10,817 nt of DNA from contig PWZW01000130.1 in NCBI GenBank assembly GCA_003567255.1, positions 1 through 10,817 of the forward strand. Direction: 5' to 3'. The position numbers and the translations under genes are program-made. The notes under the pieces are model-generated. The model was not told the DNA's origin. It was given only the letters and a program-made list of their open reading frames with translations, and searched no databases. The number at the start of each line of letters is the position of its first letter. The stretch's first letter is position 1. This document shows, one piece after another, positions 1-6,732 of this stretch. Source of the stretch: Puniceicoccaceae bacterium (lineage in GTDB: Bacteria; Verrucomicrobiota; Verrucomicrobiia; Opitutales; Coraliomargaritaceae).

Positions 1-8
1 ATCCTACA

Positions 9-899
9 GTGAAAACGCACACCAGAGAATTCGGACGCGATTCGATCATTTATGCCGAGGGCGAGCCCCCAAAATCTGCCTTCCAAATTATCCGCGGTAA
101 CGTCGAGTTAAGCATCAATAAGGGCGGCCGAAAGGTGGTCATCGGTACCCTCGGTCCCAAAGACTTTTTCGGAGAAATGAGCCTATTGCAGCATCGTCCC
201 AGGGAAATCACGGTGCGCACCCTAAGTGAGGTGGACGTGAAAATTTTTGATGAAGACAATTTTACCGATTACCTCGCGAACGAACCGGGGGCATTGCTCA
301 AGTATTTGAATTCAGTCTATGAAAGGGTGCGAGCGACGAGCGACCGCCTCCGCTCGGAAATCGGGAGGAACGAAAACGAATTGCACACTGCCAGCCATCT
401 GGAGGACGCAACGCCTTCCTTGAAGACGGCCCAAACAAAGGCTTACGGTTTTAACGGGGCTGACGCCTCAGCGGTCGCCAGTCCCACTATCGAAGCACCC
501 CAAACCTCCGTCGATCTGAAGCTGAAGGTAACCATACATCCCAATTCAGAAGAGACGTTGAGGCAAGAGCTGCTGCAATCCCAAGCATTGGAGGTGTTTC
601 CTTTTCGTATTGGTCGCCAAGCAGATCCGGCGCTTTCGGCTCCGCAGGGGGCGAGTAACGAAATGAACATCAGCGACACGCCTCCGTACCGCGTATCCCG
701 GCATCATTGCGCGATCGAAGTCGTTGACGGCGCTTGCTTTGTCCGCGACTGCAATAGCCAGCTTGGCACGATTGTGAACGGACTCACCATTGGTGAAAGC
801 GCACGCTCCATGGAGGCGCGCCTCAAACCGGGGCTCAACTACCTCGTCCTGGGAGATGCCGAAAGCCCCTACCGGTTTAAGGTAGAAATCTCTGAGTGA
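9..899 (+). CDS. Cyclic-nucleotide-binding domain / FHA domain fusion protein (start uncertain)
   Basis: A probable cytoplasmic signalling adaptor that joins a CAP-like sensor domain to a phosphothreonine-binding domain. Residues about 6-110 form a cNMP-binding fold, with FGEMSLL (54-60) and the PR of the phosphate-binding cassette (P64-R65). The cassette Glu (E56) and Arg (R65) are present, so ligand binding is plausible. Residues about 111-170 are a polar, low-complexity linker. Residues about 195-296 form an FHA domain: FRIGR (199-203), VSRHH (229-233) and S250..GT..NG (253-258), the standard phosphopeptide-contacting positions. There is no helix-turn-helix, so it is not a Crp/Fnr transcription factor. 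The GTG at 9 has no visible ribosome binding site, and the frame is open to the window edge, so the true start may be upstream. Its stop lies 89 bp before the preferred ybaB start. The ligand and phosphoprotein partner are unknown. Confidence 0.85.
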   Translation: MKTHTREFGRDSIIYAEGEPPKSAFQIIRGNVELSINKGGRKVVIGTLGPKDFFGEMSLLQHRPREITVRTLSEVDVKIFDEDNFTDYLANEPGALLKYLNSVYERVRATSDRLRSEIGRNENELHTASHLEDATPSLKTAQTKAYGFNGADASAVASPTIEAPQTSVDLKLKVTIHPNSEETLRQELLQSQALEVFPFRIGRQADPALSAPQGASNEMNISDTPPYRVSRHHCAIEVVDGACFVRDCNSQLGTIVNGLTIGESARSMEARLKPGLNYLVLGDAESPYRFKVEISE

Positions 900-988
900 C
901 GCTTAACGGCTTGACTCAGCTCAAGGGAAACGCGGACACTCCTCCTCTCGATCTCATTTACGCAAACGATTACTTAACCGAAAAAATT

Positions 989-1303
989 ATGGCTGGAGTT
1001 GGCAAATTGATGAAGCAGGTGCAGAAGATGCAAAAACAGATGGAAAGCGTCCAAGCAGAACTTGCTGAGAAAGAATTAACGGTAAGCAGCGGCGGAGGGG
1101 CGGTTGAAATCGTGATCACCGGGCAAAGCGAATTTCGCAAGCTTACCATCGACCCCGAGTTCCTTAAAGAGGATGCGGAGATGGTTTCAGAGACTTTGCT
1201 CGGGGCGATTCAAGAAGCTTCTGCCAAGGCCAAAGCGGTGAACGAAGAAGCCATGGGCTCAGTTGCTGGCGGCATGGGTGGAGGCTTACCCGGATTCATG
1301 TAA
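989..1303 (+). CDS. ybaB: YbaB/EbfC family nucleoid-associated protein
   Basis: A small DNA-binding protein of the YbaB/EbfC family, which acts as a dimer on the nucleoid and is commonly encoded just before recR. The 104-residue product has the family pattern: an N-terminal amphipathic helix rich in Lys, Gln and Met (GKLMKQVQKMQKQME), a GGG turn followed by a beta strand (35-45), LTIDPEFL (52-59), and a Gly/Met-rich tail ending GGGLPGFM. The reading frame is open back to a GTG at 896, which overlaps the previous stop. That would add 31 residues that do not look like the family, so the ATG at 989 (MAGVGKLMKQ) is preferred, although no strong Shine-Dalgarno precedes it. The dnaX gene often found upstream is not visible here; the cNMP/FHA gene takes that place. 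Confidence 0.93.
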   Translation: MAGVGKLMKQVQKMQKQMESVQAELAEKELTVSSGGGAVEIVITGQSEFRKLTIDPEFLKEDAEMVSETLLGAIQEASAKAKAVNEEAMGSVAGGMGGGLPGFM

Positions 1304-1398
1304 ATAAGGGGAGCCCGCACGTGTGAGCGCTGTCGGGGAAGGCACCGCGAACCTCCGGGAGGCCTTGCCTATTTACCTATTCCCATTTGCTTTGGTCC

Positions 1399-2001
1399 AT
1401 GATGCCGCCCGCCTTTGATCGTCTAACCGATTTGCTCAAGCGGTTTCCTGGACTGGGATACCGCTCAGCTGAACGCCTTGCTATGCACCTGCTGGTGGAG
1501 CACCGTGATCAACTGGACACGCTGGTCGACCGTTTAAAAACGGCGGCAGAAGAAGTCAGCGTCTGTCCTATCTGCGGAAACATCTCCGAGGGAGACGCGC
1601 CTTGCGGAATTTGCACGGACCCAGCCCGCGACGAAAGTGTGCTTTGCATTGTCGAACAAATTCCCGACCTCATCGCTATTGAGCGATCCGGCGCGTGGCG
1701 GGGGCGCTACCACGTCCTCGGGGGAAAACTCTCCCCGATCCATGGAGTCGGTCCAAATGAACTGAACTTTACGCAACTGCTCAGACGGCTCGCCGAGGGT
1801 AATATTTCGGAACTCGTGCTTGCACTTTCTAACGATATTGAGGGGCAAGCTACCTGCCACTATATTCAAGAAGAGATCATTCAAGGGCGGCCGATTCGCT
1901 TGAGCCGGATCGGATTTGGTTTACCAAGCGGCGGTGGAGTCACCTTTGCCGATTCCGTAACCCTAAGAAGCGCTCTGGACGGCCGCCGCTCCTACAGTTG
2001 A
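1399..2001 (+). CDS. recR: Recombination mediator protein RecR
   Basis: RecR works with RecF and RecO to load RecA on gapped single-stranded DNA. The 200-residue product matches the usual length. In order it shows a helix-hairpin-helix (about 8-30, with FPGLGYRSAERLAMHLL), a four-cysteine zinc finger (C56, C59, C69, C72), and a Toprim domain with VLCIVE (81-86) and YHVLGGKLSPIHGVGP (104-119). It ends with GFGLPSGG and the C-terminal AL.GR motif. The Toprim motif that is usually NPxxEGEAT reads SNDIEGQAT here, a mild variation. The frame extends to a TTG at 1387, but the ATG at 1399 (or the adjacent ATG at 1402) gives the canonical N-terminus. It lies about 95 bp after ybaB on the same strand, and an intrinsic terminator follows directly, so recR probably ends the transcript. 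Confidence 0.96.
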   Translation: MMPPAFDRLTDLLKRFPGLGYRSAERLAMHLLVEHRDQLDTLVDRLKTAAEEVSVCPICGNISEGDAPCGICTDPARDESVLCIVEQIPDLIAIERSGAWRGRYHVLGGKLSPIHGVGPNELNFTQLLRRLAEGNISELVLALSNDIEGQATCHYIQEEIIQGRPIRLSRIGFGLPSGGGVTFADSVTLRSALDGRRSYS

Positions 2002-2003
2002 TT

Positions 2004-2026
2004 GCCCGGGAGCTTGTCGGGCTTTT
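2004..2026 (+). terminator. Rho-independent terminator after recR
   Basis: GCCCGG (2004-2009) pairs with TCGGGC (2017-2022), including one G-U pair, around a 7-nt loop. TTTT follows at once (2023-2026). It begins 2 bp after the recR stop, which is typical placement. Confidence 0.8.
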
Positions 2027-2101
2027 CCAATCACCCACCCTGCCTGCTTTCTTCGCCAAGTGCGCTCGACTTGCCGCAGTTTCCTTTCCTATCTTACTGG
2101 C

Positions 2102-2968
2102 ATGTCATCAAAGGATAACTTCACCCCAAACGCTTACCAGCTACTAGACAGCGGACATGGCCGCAAACTTGAACAGTTTGGAGAAGTCACCCTGGACCGG
2201 CCTTGCGCTCAAGCGGTCTGGTCGCCCCAATTTCCAAAACTTTGGGATCACGCAGAAGCTAGCTTTTCCCGCAAAGATGGCCTGCGCTGGAGGGGCCGCG
2301 AAAAACTGCCTGATGCATGGACGGTCCCCATCAATGGCGTCACGCTCAAACTCTCAACGACCGACTTTGGGCATCTTGGCGTTTTTCCGGAGACGCGGGG
2401 TATTTGGGATTGGATACGCCACAAACTCAACGAAGCCCGTCGCCGAAGAGAAACACCGCTTCGTTTCTTAAACTTATTCGCATATTCCGGCGGAGCTACC
2501 CTGGCCGCTGCGCAAACCGGGGCGGAGTGTTGCCATGTGGACGCCTCCAAGGGGATGGTCCAATGGGCGAGCGAAAATGCCGGTTTAAATGGCCTGGGTG
2601 AAGCGCCCATCCGTTGGATCATCGACGACGTTAACAAGTTTCTGCTCCGTGAAGCGCGAAGGGGTCGGGCGTATGATGCGGTCCTCCTCGACCCGCCCTC
2701 TTTTGGAAGGGGAAAACAGGGTGAGCTCTACAAAATTGAGCAGGATCTCCTCAACACTTTGGAAAACGTTAAAAATGTGCTCAGTAAACGTCCGGCCTTT
2801 GTTTATTTGACCAGTCACACGCCTGGCTTTAGTCCAATCGTCCTGAAAAATCTTCTGCGCCAGCTTTTGCCCGAAGCAAAGCATGAATGCGGAGAAATGC
2901 TCCTCGAGGGTGCCCCGGAAGTGTACCCTCTGCCAAGTGGAACATGGAGTACGGCTTCCTTTGACTAA
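2102..2968 (+). CDS. RlmI-like class I SAM-dependent methyltransferase lacking a PUA domain
   Basis: A Rossmann-fold methyltransferase of the COG1092/Methyltrans_SAM type, related to rRNA cytosine methyltransferases such as RlmI. The 288-residue product starts with YQLLDSGHGRKLEQFG (12-27), typical of the N-terminal beta-rich part of this group. SAM-binding motif I is FLNLFAYSGGATL (122-134), an acidic residue follows in HVDAS (145-149), and motif IV is DPPSFGRG (197-204). The N-terminal PUA domain of E. coli RlmI is absent. The segment aligned with RlmI's Cys-containing motif VI reads YLTSHTPG (235-242) with no cysteine, so m5C chemistry is doubtful and the substrate is unknown. A GTG at 2060 would add 14 residues, but the ATG at 2102 fits the family. 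It converges with galK. Confidence 0.88.
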   Translation: MSSKDNFTPNAYQLLDSGHGRKLEQFGEVTLDRPCAQAVWSPQFPKLWDHAEASFSRKDGLRWRGREKLPDAWTVPINGVTLKLSTTDFGHLGVFPETRGIWDWIRHKLNEARRRRETPLRFLNLFAYSGGATLAAAQTGAECCHVDASKGMVQWASENAGLNGLGEAPIRWIIDDVNKFLLREARRGRAYDAVLLDPPSFGRGKQGELYKIEQDLLNTLENVKNVLSKRPAFVYLTSHTPGFSPIVLKNLLRQLLPEAKHECGEMLLEGAPEVYPLPSGTWSTASFD

Positions 2969-2970
2969 AC

Positions 2971-2995
2971 GGACCCGACCATCGCTCCCTGGTCC
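2971..2995. terminator. Possible weak bidirectional terminator between converging genes
   Basis: The 31-bp gap between the methyltransferase and galK stops contains GACCA (2977-2981) pairing with TGGTC (2990-2994), or alternatively GGACC (2971-2975) with GGTCC (2991-2995). The stem is short and there is no clean T-run on either strand, so the call rests mostly on position. Confidence 0.25.
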
Positions 2996-2999
2996 TCCT

Positions 3000-4166
3000 T
3001 TACTCGATTAAGTGGGCTCCAGCCGCTGCGCGGGTTTTCAGTATGTCCGGTAGATCTCCATATACTTGCTGGTAGCTTTCGGCTACCGCATCCGCCTCGG
3101 CGGAGGTAAACGCTTCTGTCGTTAGCGCCATCACGGCCCCTCCAAAGCCTCCGCCCGTTAGACGCGCTCCGAGGACGCCGGTCCGCTCACGCAAGAGCGC
3201 AACCAATGTATCGAGTTCCGGAATCGAGTTTTCAAATAAGGTCCGCGAGCTTTCATGAGAGCTGAAAAGGCAGGCACCCACTTGCTGGAGGTCATTCCGT
3301 CCGAGCGCTGCTTCCACCTCACGAACCCGCGCAATTTCTGTGACCACGTGCAAGGCACGCTTGAAAAGCACGGGGCCAAGCTTTGCCTCTGCGGAACGGA
3401 CTGCTTCCTCCGAGAAATCCGCCAAGCAAGTGGCTTGGGGTTTATTTTCGGCAAGTAAACGGGCGGCCTCCATACACTCGGCGTTGCGTTCACTGTAAAA
3501 GGAATCCACCAGTGAGTGTTTCTTTGCGGTATTAAAAATCCAAATATTCAGTCCCTCTCCAAGCGGTAGCGTGGTGAACACTTCATTTGCGCAATCGATC
3601 CTGACCAAACTCCCGAGTGCTCCAAAAGCAACCACTCCCTGATCCAGGATCCCGCAGGGAACGCCGACAAAATTATTTTCGGCAAGACGCCCAATTCTGG
3701 CAAATCCCAGTTTATCAGTCGAAAACCCGCACAGTTTAGCGAGCGCATAAGCGGTTGCCAACTCCAGGGCCGCACTGCTACTCATGCCCGCACCGGTCGG
3801 CAGATCGCTGTCCACCAAGATCTCTACGCCCCGGCTAAGCTCAGCACCCTGGTCCATCATTGCCTGAATGACGCCCAACGGATAGTTTGCCCAAGCCGCC
3901 TCACCGGTCAGTGGTTTCAACCCATCAAGTGAACTTTCGACAAGCTTCGGCTGCTGGATACTGACGCACTTTACGGCCCGATCCTCTCGCAAACGAGCGA
4001 GGACAGTGACTCCTTGCTCCACCGCCAAACCCATCACCAAGCCACCGTTGTAGTCGGTATGATTTCCAATGAACTCGACGCGCCCGGGGGCTCTTGCAGC
4101 CACTGAAGGCTCGCCCTGAAATACCTCCTGAAAACGGCGATAAAGTTGATCTTCGTGATGAATCAT
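3000..4166 (-). CDS. galK: Galactokinase (GHMP kinase family)
   Basis: Phosphorylates galactose to galactose-1-phosphate with ATP, the first committed step of the Leloir pathway, in the cytoplasm. The 388-residue product has the galactokinase signature GRVEFIGNHTDYNGG (28-42), the GHMP ATP loop LPTGAGMSSSAA (122-133), the catalytic Asp in GILDQ (D175), the sugar-site Tyr in SFYSERNAEC (Y224), and motif 3 LTGGGFGG (336-343). The usual GEHTDYN is GNHTDYN, so the Glu that contacts the sugar in characterised galactokinases is Asn (N35). This may affect sugar preference, and another GHMP sugar kinase activity is possible. The ATG at 4166 is chosen over an upstream GTG at 4193 because AAAGGA lies 6 nt before it. 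It lies 57 bp after glnS on the same strand. No other Leloir gene is in the window. Confidence 0.92.
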   Translation of the reverse strand: MIHHEDQLYRRFQEVFQGEPSVAARAPGRVEFIGNHTDYNGGLVMGLAVEQGVTVLARLREDRAVKCVSIQQPKLVESSLDGLKPLTGEAAWANYPLGVIQAMMDQGAELSRGVEILVDSDLPTGAGMSSSAALELATAYALAKLCGFSTDKLGFARIGRLAENNFVGVPCGILDQGVVAFGALGSLVRIDCANEVFTTLPLGEGLNIWIFNTAKKHSLVDSFYSERNAECMEAARLLAENKPQATCLADFSEEAVRSAEAKLGPVLFKRALHVVTEIARVREVEAALGRNDLQQVGACLFSSHESSRTLFENSIPELDTLVALLRERTGVLGARLTGGGFGGAVMALTTEAFTSAEADAVAESYQQVYGDLPDILKTRAAAGAHLIE

Positions 4167-4172
4167 AAGTTT

Positions 4173-4178
4173 TCCTTT
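4173..4178 (-). promoter_or_regulatory. Ribosome binding site deciding the galK start
   Basis: On the minus strand AAAGGA stands 6 nt before the ATG at 4166. It lies inside the longer reading frame from the GTG at 4193 and so supports the shorter product. Confidence 0.6.
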
Positions 4179-4223
4179 GGATTTGTTGGGCACGCGGAAC
4201 GGCCTTTTAAAAGCGACCTGTCC

Positions 4224-5891
4224 TTACCCCTTCTGCTTTCCCCATGAATCCCGAAGGGGCACGGTTCGATTGAAAACAGGTGCGCCGGGTTCGCTGTCTC
4301 GCGTGTCCGCAATAAAGTACCCCACCCTTTCAAATTGAAACGAGCGGCCCGCCTCGGCCTGAAGCAGCGATGGCTCAACCATGGCTTGAACGATCTTTAA
4401 CGACTCTGGATTCAATTCCTCGGTGAAAGGGACAGCCTTATCCCGACCCGGACGTTCGACCGTGAAAAGGCGATCAAAGAGACGCACCTCAGCTGATTTT
4501 GACTTATCGGCGGGCACCCAATGGATGACCCCCTTCACCTTGCGCCCCTCCGGGGGTGCACCGAGGGTGTCCATATCGCAATGACACCGAAGCTCAACGA
4601 TCTCTCCCGCAGCATCCTTGATGACCTCATCACATCGAATGACGTAAGCATAGCGAAGCCGGACCTCACGCCCCGGAGCCAATCGAAAGAACTTTTTAGG
4701 GGCATCCTCCATAAAGTCACTGCGTTCGATGAAGAGCTCTTTAGTGAAGGGGATAGCCCGCACGCCCGCCTGCGGATCCTCCGGGTTGTTAATCGCCTCG
4801 ACCGTTGCTTCCTGATCCTCCGGGTAATTGGTCAGGACGACCTTCAGCGGTTCGAAGACCGCCATCCGCCGCTGAGCAACCCGATTCAGGTCGTTGCGCA
4901 CCGCATGCTCCAGAAGGGCAATGTCGGTGGTACTGTTAAACTTCGTTACCCCGATCGTTTCACAAAAATCCCTAACCGCCCGTGGCGTGTAGCCCCGGCG
5001 GCGAATCCCCGAAATCGTAGGCATCCGGGGATCATCCCATCCGTTGACGTGCCCCGCTTCGACAAGTTCCAGCAAGCGTCGTTTACTCATTACCGTGTAG
5101 GTGAGGTTCAAGCGGGCGAACTCGATTTGGCGGGACGGAAAAATACCGAGTTGCTCGATAAACCAGTTGTAAAGTGGACGGTGGTCTTCGAACTCCAGGG
5201 TGCACAGCGAATGGGTGACGTGCTCCAGCGAGTCCGACTGCCCGTGGGTAAAATCATAAGTCGGATAAATGCACCAGGCATCCCCGGTGTGATGATGGTG
5301 CGCACGTCGAATACGGTACAAGGCCGGATCCCGCATGTTTAGGTTTGGATGCGCCATATCTATTTTCGCTCGGAGGATCTTTTCCCCATCGGCAAATTCT
5401 CCGGCGCGCATTTTTTCAAATAAAGCCCGGTTTTCTTCGGGTGAGCGATCCCGGCAAGGGCTTGGCTTTCCGGGCTCAGTTAAGGTACCACGATAAGCCC
5501 GCATCGCTTCGGCATTCAAATCACAAACGTAGGCCTTGCCTGCATCAATCAATTCAAGTGCCCAGGAGTAAAGCTGTTCAAAATAGTCTGAAGCAAAGCA
5601 CTCTCGATTCGGAAGGAAACCCAGCCAGCGTATGTCCCGCTTGATGGCCTCGATATATTCGACGCTTTCCTTGTCCGGGTTGGTATCGTCAAAGCGGAGA
5701 TTACAGCGCCCCTTGTATTTCTCGGCCAAACCGAAATTCAGACAAATGGATTTGGCGTGCCCAAGATGCAAGTATCCATTGGGCTCTGGGGGGAAACGGG
5801 TTTGCAGACCATCCGCCAACTTTCCGGAGCTTAGGTCATCAGCGATGATTTGATCGATAAAATGAGCGGACTTTTCGGATTCTTCAGACAT
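4224..5891 (-). CDS. glnS: Glutaminyl-tRNA synthetase
   Basis: A class I aminoacyl-tRNA synthetase that charges tRNA-Gln directly with glutamine. The 555 residues nearly equal the E. coli enzyme's length. Visible are the HIGH motif in FPPEPNGYLHLGHAKS (33-48), the following LRFDDTNP (65-72), the DPALYRIRRAHHHHTG segment (188-203) of the active-site region, and the KMSKS-equivalent VMSKR (267-271), nearly the same position as in E. coli. The C-terminal half carries the two beta-barrel anticodon-binding domains and ends in the typical FQFERVGYF..D (about 513-525). The spelling LHLGH and the length favour GlnRS over a non-discriminating GluRS. The start ATG has AGGAAG 4 nt upstream. It lies between the metal regulator (72 bp upstream) and galK (57 bp downstream), all on the minus strand. 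Confidence 0.97.
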   Translation of the reverse strand: MSEESEKSAHFIDQIIADDLSSGKLADGLQTRFPPEPNGYLHLGHAKSICLNFGLAEKYKGRCNLRFDDTNPDKESVEYIEAIKRDIRWLGFLPNRECFASDYFEQLYSWALELIDAGKAYVCDLNAEAMRAYRGTLTEPGKPSPCRDRSPEENRALFEKMRAGEFADGEKILRAKIDMAHPNLNMRDPALYRIRRAHHHHTGDAWCIYPTYDFTHGQSDSLEHVTHSLCTLEFEDHRPLYNWFIEQLGIFPSRQIEFARLNLTYTVMSKRRLLELVEAGHVNGWDDPRMPTISGIRRRGYTPRAVRDFCETIGVTKFNSTTDIALLEHAVRNDLNRVAQRRMAVFEPLKVVLTNYPEDQEATVEAINNPEDPQAGVRAIPFTKELFIERSDFMEDAPKKFFRLAPGREVRLRYAYVIRCDEVIKDAAGEIVELRCHCDMDTLGAPPEGRKVKGVIHWVPADKSKSAEVRLFDRLFTVERPGRDKAVPFTEELNPESLKIVQAMVEPSLLQAEAGRSFQFERVGYFIADTRDSEPGAPVFNRTVPLRDSWGKQKG

Positions 5892-5895
5892 AAAA

Positions 5896-5901
5896 CTTCC
5901 T
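5896..5901 (-). promoter_or_regulatory. Ribosome binding site of glnS
   Basis: AGGAAG on the minus strand, 4 nt before the glnS ATG. It stands out because most genes in this window lack a recognisable Shine-Dalgarno sequence. Confidence 0.55.
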
Positions 5902-5963
5902 ATGAAAAACTGAGCGCGGAGGTGGAGCCAGCATAATCGGTGGCAGGCAAACAGGTTCTATCC

Positions 5964-6644
5964 CTAAACCTCCGTTTCGTTTGCACTGCCGACATCCAAT
6001 TTGGCGGCAGCCCCCAAGCCAAGGGTCACACGAGTCCCACTCCCGAGAAGCTCGAGTTCTATGGCCTCAGCGCTGAGGCTTCGGTTGATCACCTTGAGGG
6101 AAGTCCCCGGTCCGAGAGATTTCTCCGCGAGGTACTGCAAAAAACTTGAATCCTGGTCCCGGATCCGACGCACGGTAACGTTTTCGTCCTCCCGGCAAGC
6201 CGCGAGCGATCGGGAGGTATTGGGCGAGATACTACCTTCGGCGTCGGGGATGGGGTCTCCATGGGGATCCTCCTTCGGGCGTCCCAATAGAGCATCGATC
6301 CGCTCAAGCAGGAGCTCACTGACAACGTGCTCCAAGCGCTCCGCTTCAGCGTGGACTTCCGACCAGTCAAAACCCAGCACCTCAACCAAAAACTGCTCAA
6401 TTAAGCGGTGCCTGCGCAAGACGTGCAGTGCCAGCGTCCGCCCCTCCTCGGTGAGTTCGACGCCGACCCGGGGAGCATACACCACCAAACGCGCATCGGA
6501 GAGCGCTTTGACCATTGTCGTTGCCGTCCCCGGGACCACCCCGAGTGCCGTAGCCACTTTCCCCATCGGCACGCTGGAATTTCCAAGTTCATCCGAAAGC
6601 AAATAGATGTGCTTCACATAATCTTCCACCGTACTCGACGCCAT
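5964..6644 (-). CDS. mntR: MntR/DtxR-family metal-dependent transcriptional regulator
   Basis: A metal-sensing repressor that binds DNA as a dimer when loaded with Mn2+ or Fe2+. The 226-residue product has all three family domains: a winged helix (about 1-70), a dimerisation/metal domain (about 71-140, ending in the DtxR-like GDPIP), and a C-terminal SH3/FeoA-like domain (about 150-226). Metal-site positions line up with DtxR: H79, E83, H98, E105 and H106. DtxR Cys102 is Glu here (E102), and the N-terminal ligand is Asp8 as in B. subtilis MntR rather than DtxR Met10, which points to manganese. MntR Glu11 is Lys11. A TTG at 6680 would add 12 residues; the ATG at 6644 (MASSTVEDYV) fits the family better. 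No Mn transporter is adjacent. A repeat-rich region directly upstream may be its operator. Confidence 0.88.
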   Translation of the reverse strand: MASSTVEDYVKHIYLLSDELGNSSVPMGKVATALGVVPGTATTMVKALSDARLVVYAPRVGVELTEEGRTLALHVLRRHRLIEQFLVEVLGFDWSEVHAEAERLEHVVSELLLERIDALLGRPKEDPHGDPIPDAEGSISPNTSRSLAACREDENVTVRRIRDQDSSFLQYLAEKSLGPGTSLKVINRSLSAEAIELELLGSGTRVTLGLGAAAKLDVGSANETEV

Positions 6645-6657
6645 TAAGAAGGGTAAA

Positions 6658-6700
6658 CCGACCTTAAGCCGACGGCGCAAGCAAAAGCTGTGCTGACGCC
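6658..6700. promoter_or_regulatory. Candidate operator or promoter region of mntR
   Basis: The 88-bp gap before mntR holds CCGAC (6658-6662), the palindrome CTTAAG (6663-6668) and a second CCGAC (6669-6673). Next to it is an interrupted inverted repeat: GGCG (6674-6677) with CGCC (6697-6700), and AGCA (6680-6683) with TGCT (6691-6694). DtxR/MntR regulators often bind dyads in front of their own gene. The sequence does not match known DtxR or MntR boxes, and the inverted repeat could instead be the 3' end structure of the barrel transcript, though no T-run follows. Confidence 0.3.
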
Positions 6701-6732
6701 AAAAGCATCTGCGGATTGTTCTGGAGTGAAGT

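Noticed and set aside
896..988. GTG start for ybaB overlapping the preceding stop
   Set aside because: Would add 31 residues unlike the YbaB family N-terminus; the ATG at 989 gives the canonical start.
1304..1398. GC-rich ybaB-recR gap with AAGGC (1339-1343) / GCCTT (1362-1366), considered as a terminator or a small SRP RNA
   Set aside because: No T-run follows the stem, and the SRP core (GGAAG tetraloop region with AGCAG) is absent on both strands.
4204..4213. Palindrome CTTTTAAAAG between glnS and galK
   Set aside because: Simple AT palindrome without a loop; not a terminator, and too short to call an operator.
4521..5342. Long open frame of 273 codons on the plus strand
   Set aside because: Entirely antisense to glnS, which has full family motifs; composition is that of a shadow frame.
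6001..6606. Open frame of 201 codons on the plus strand, Ser/Arg-rich
   Set aside because: Antisense shadow of the MntR/DtxR gene; low-complexity Ser/Arg content typical of such frames.
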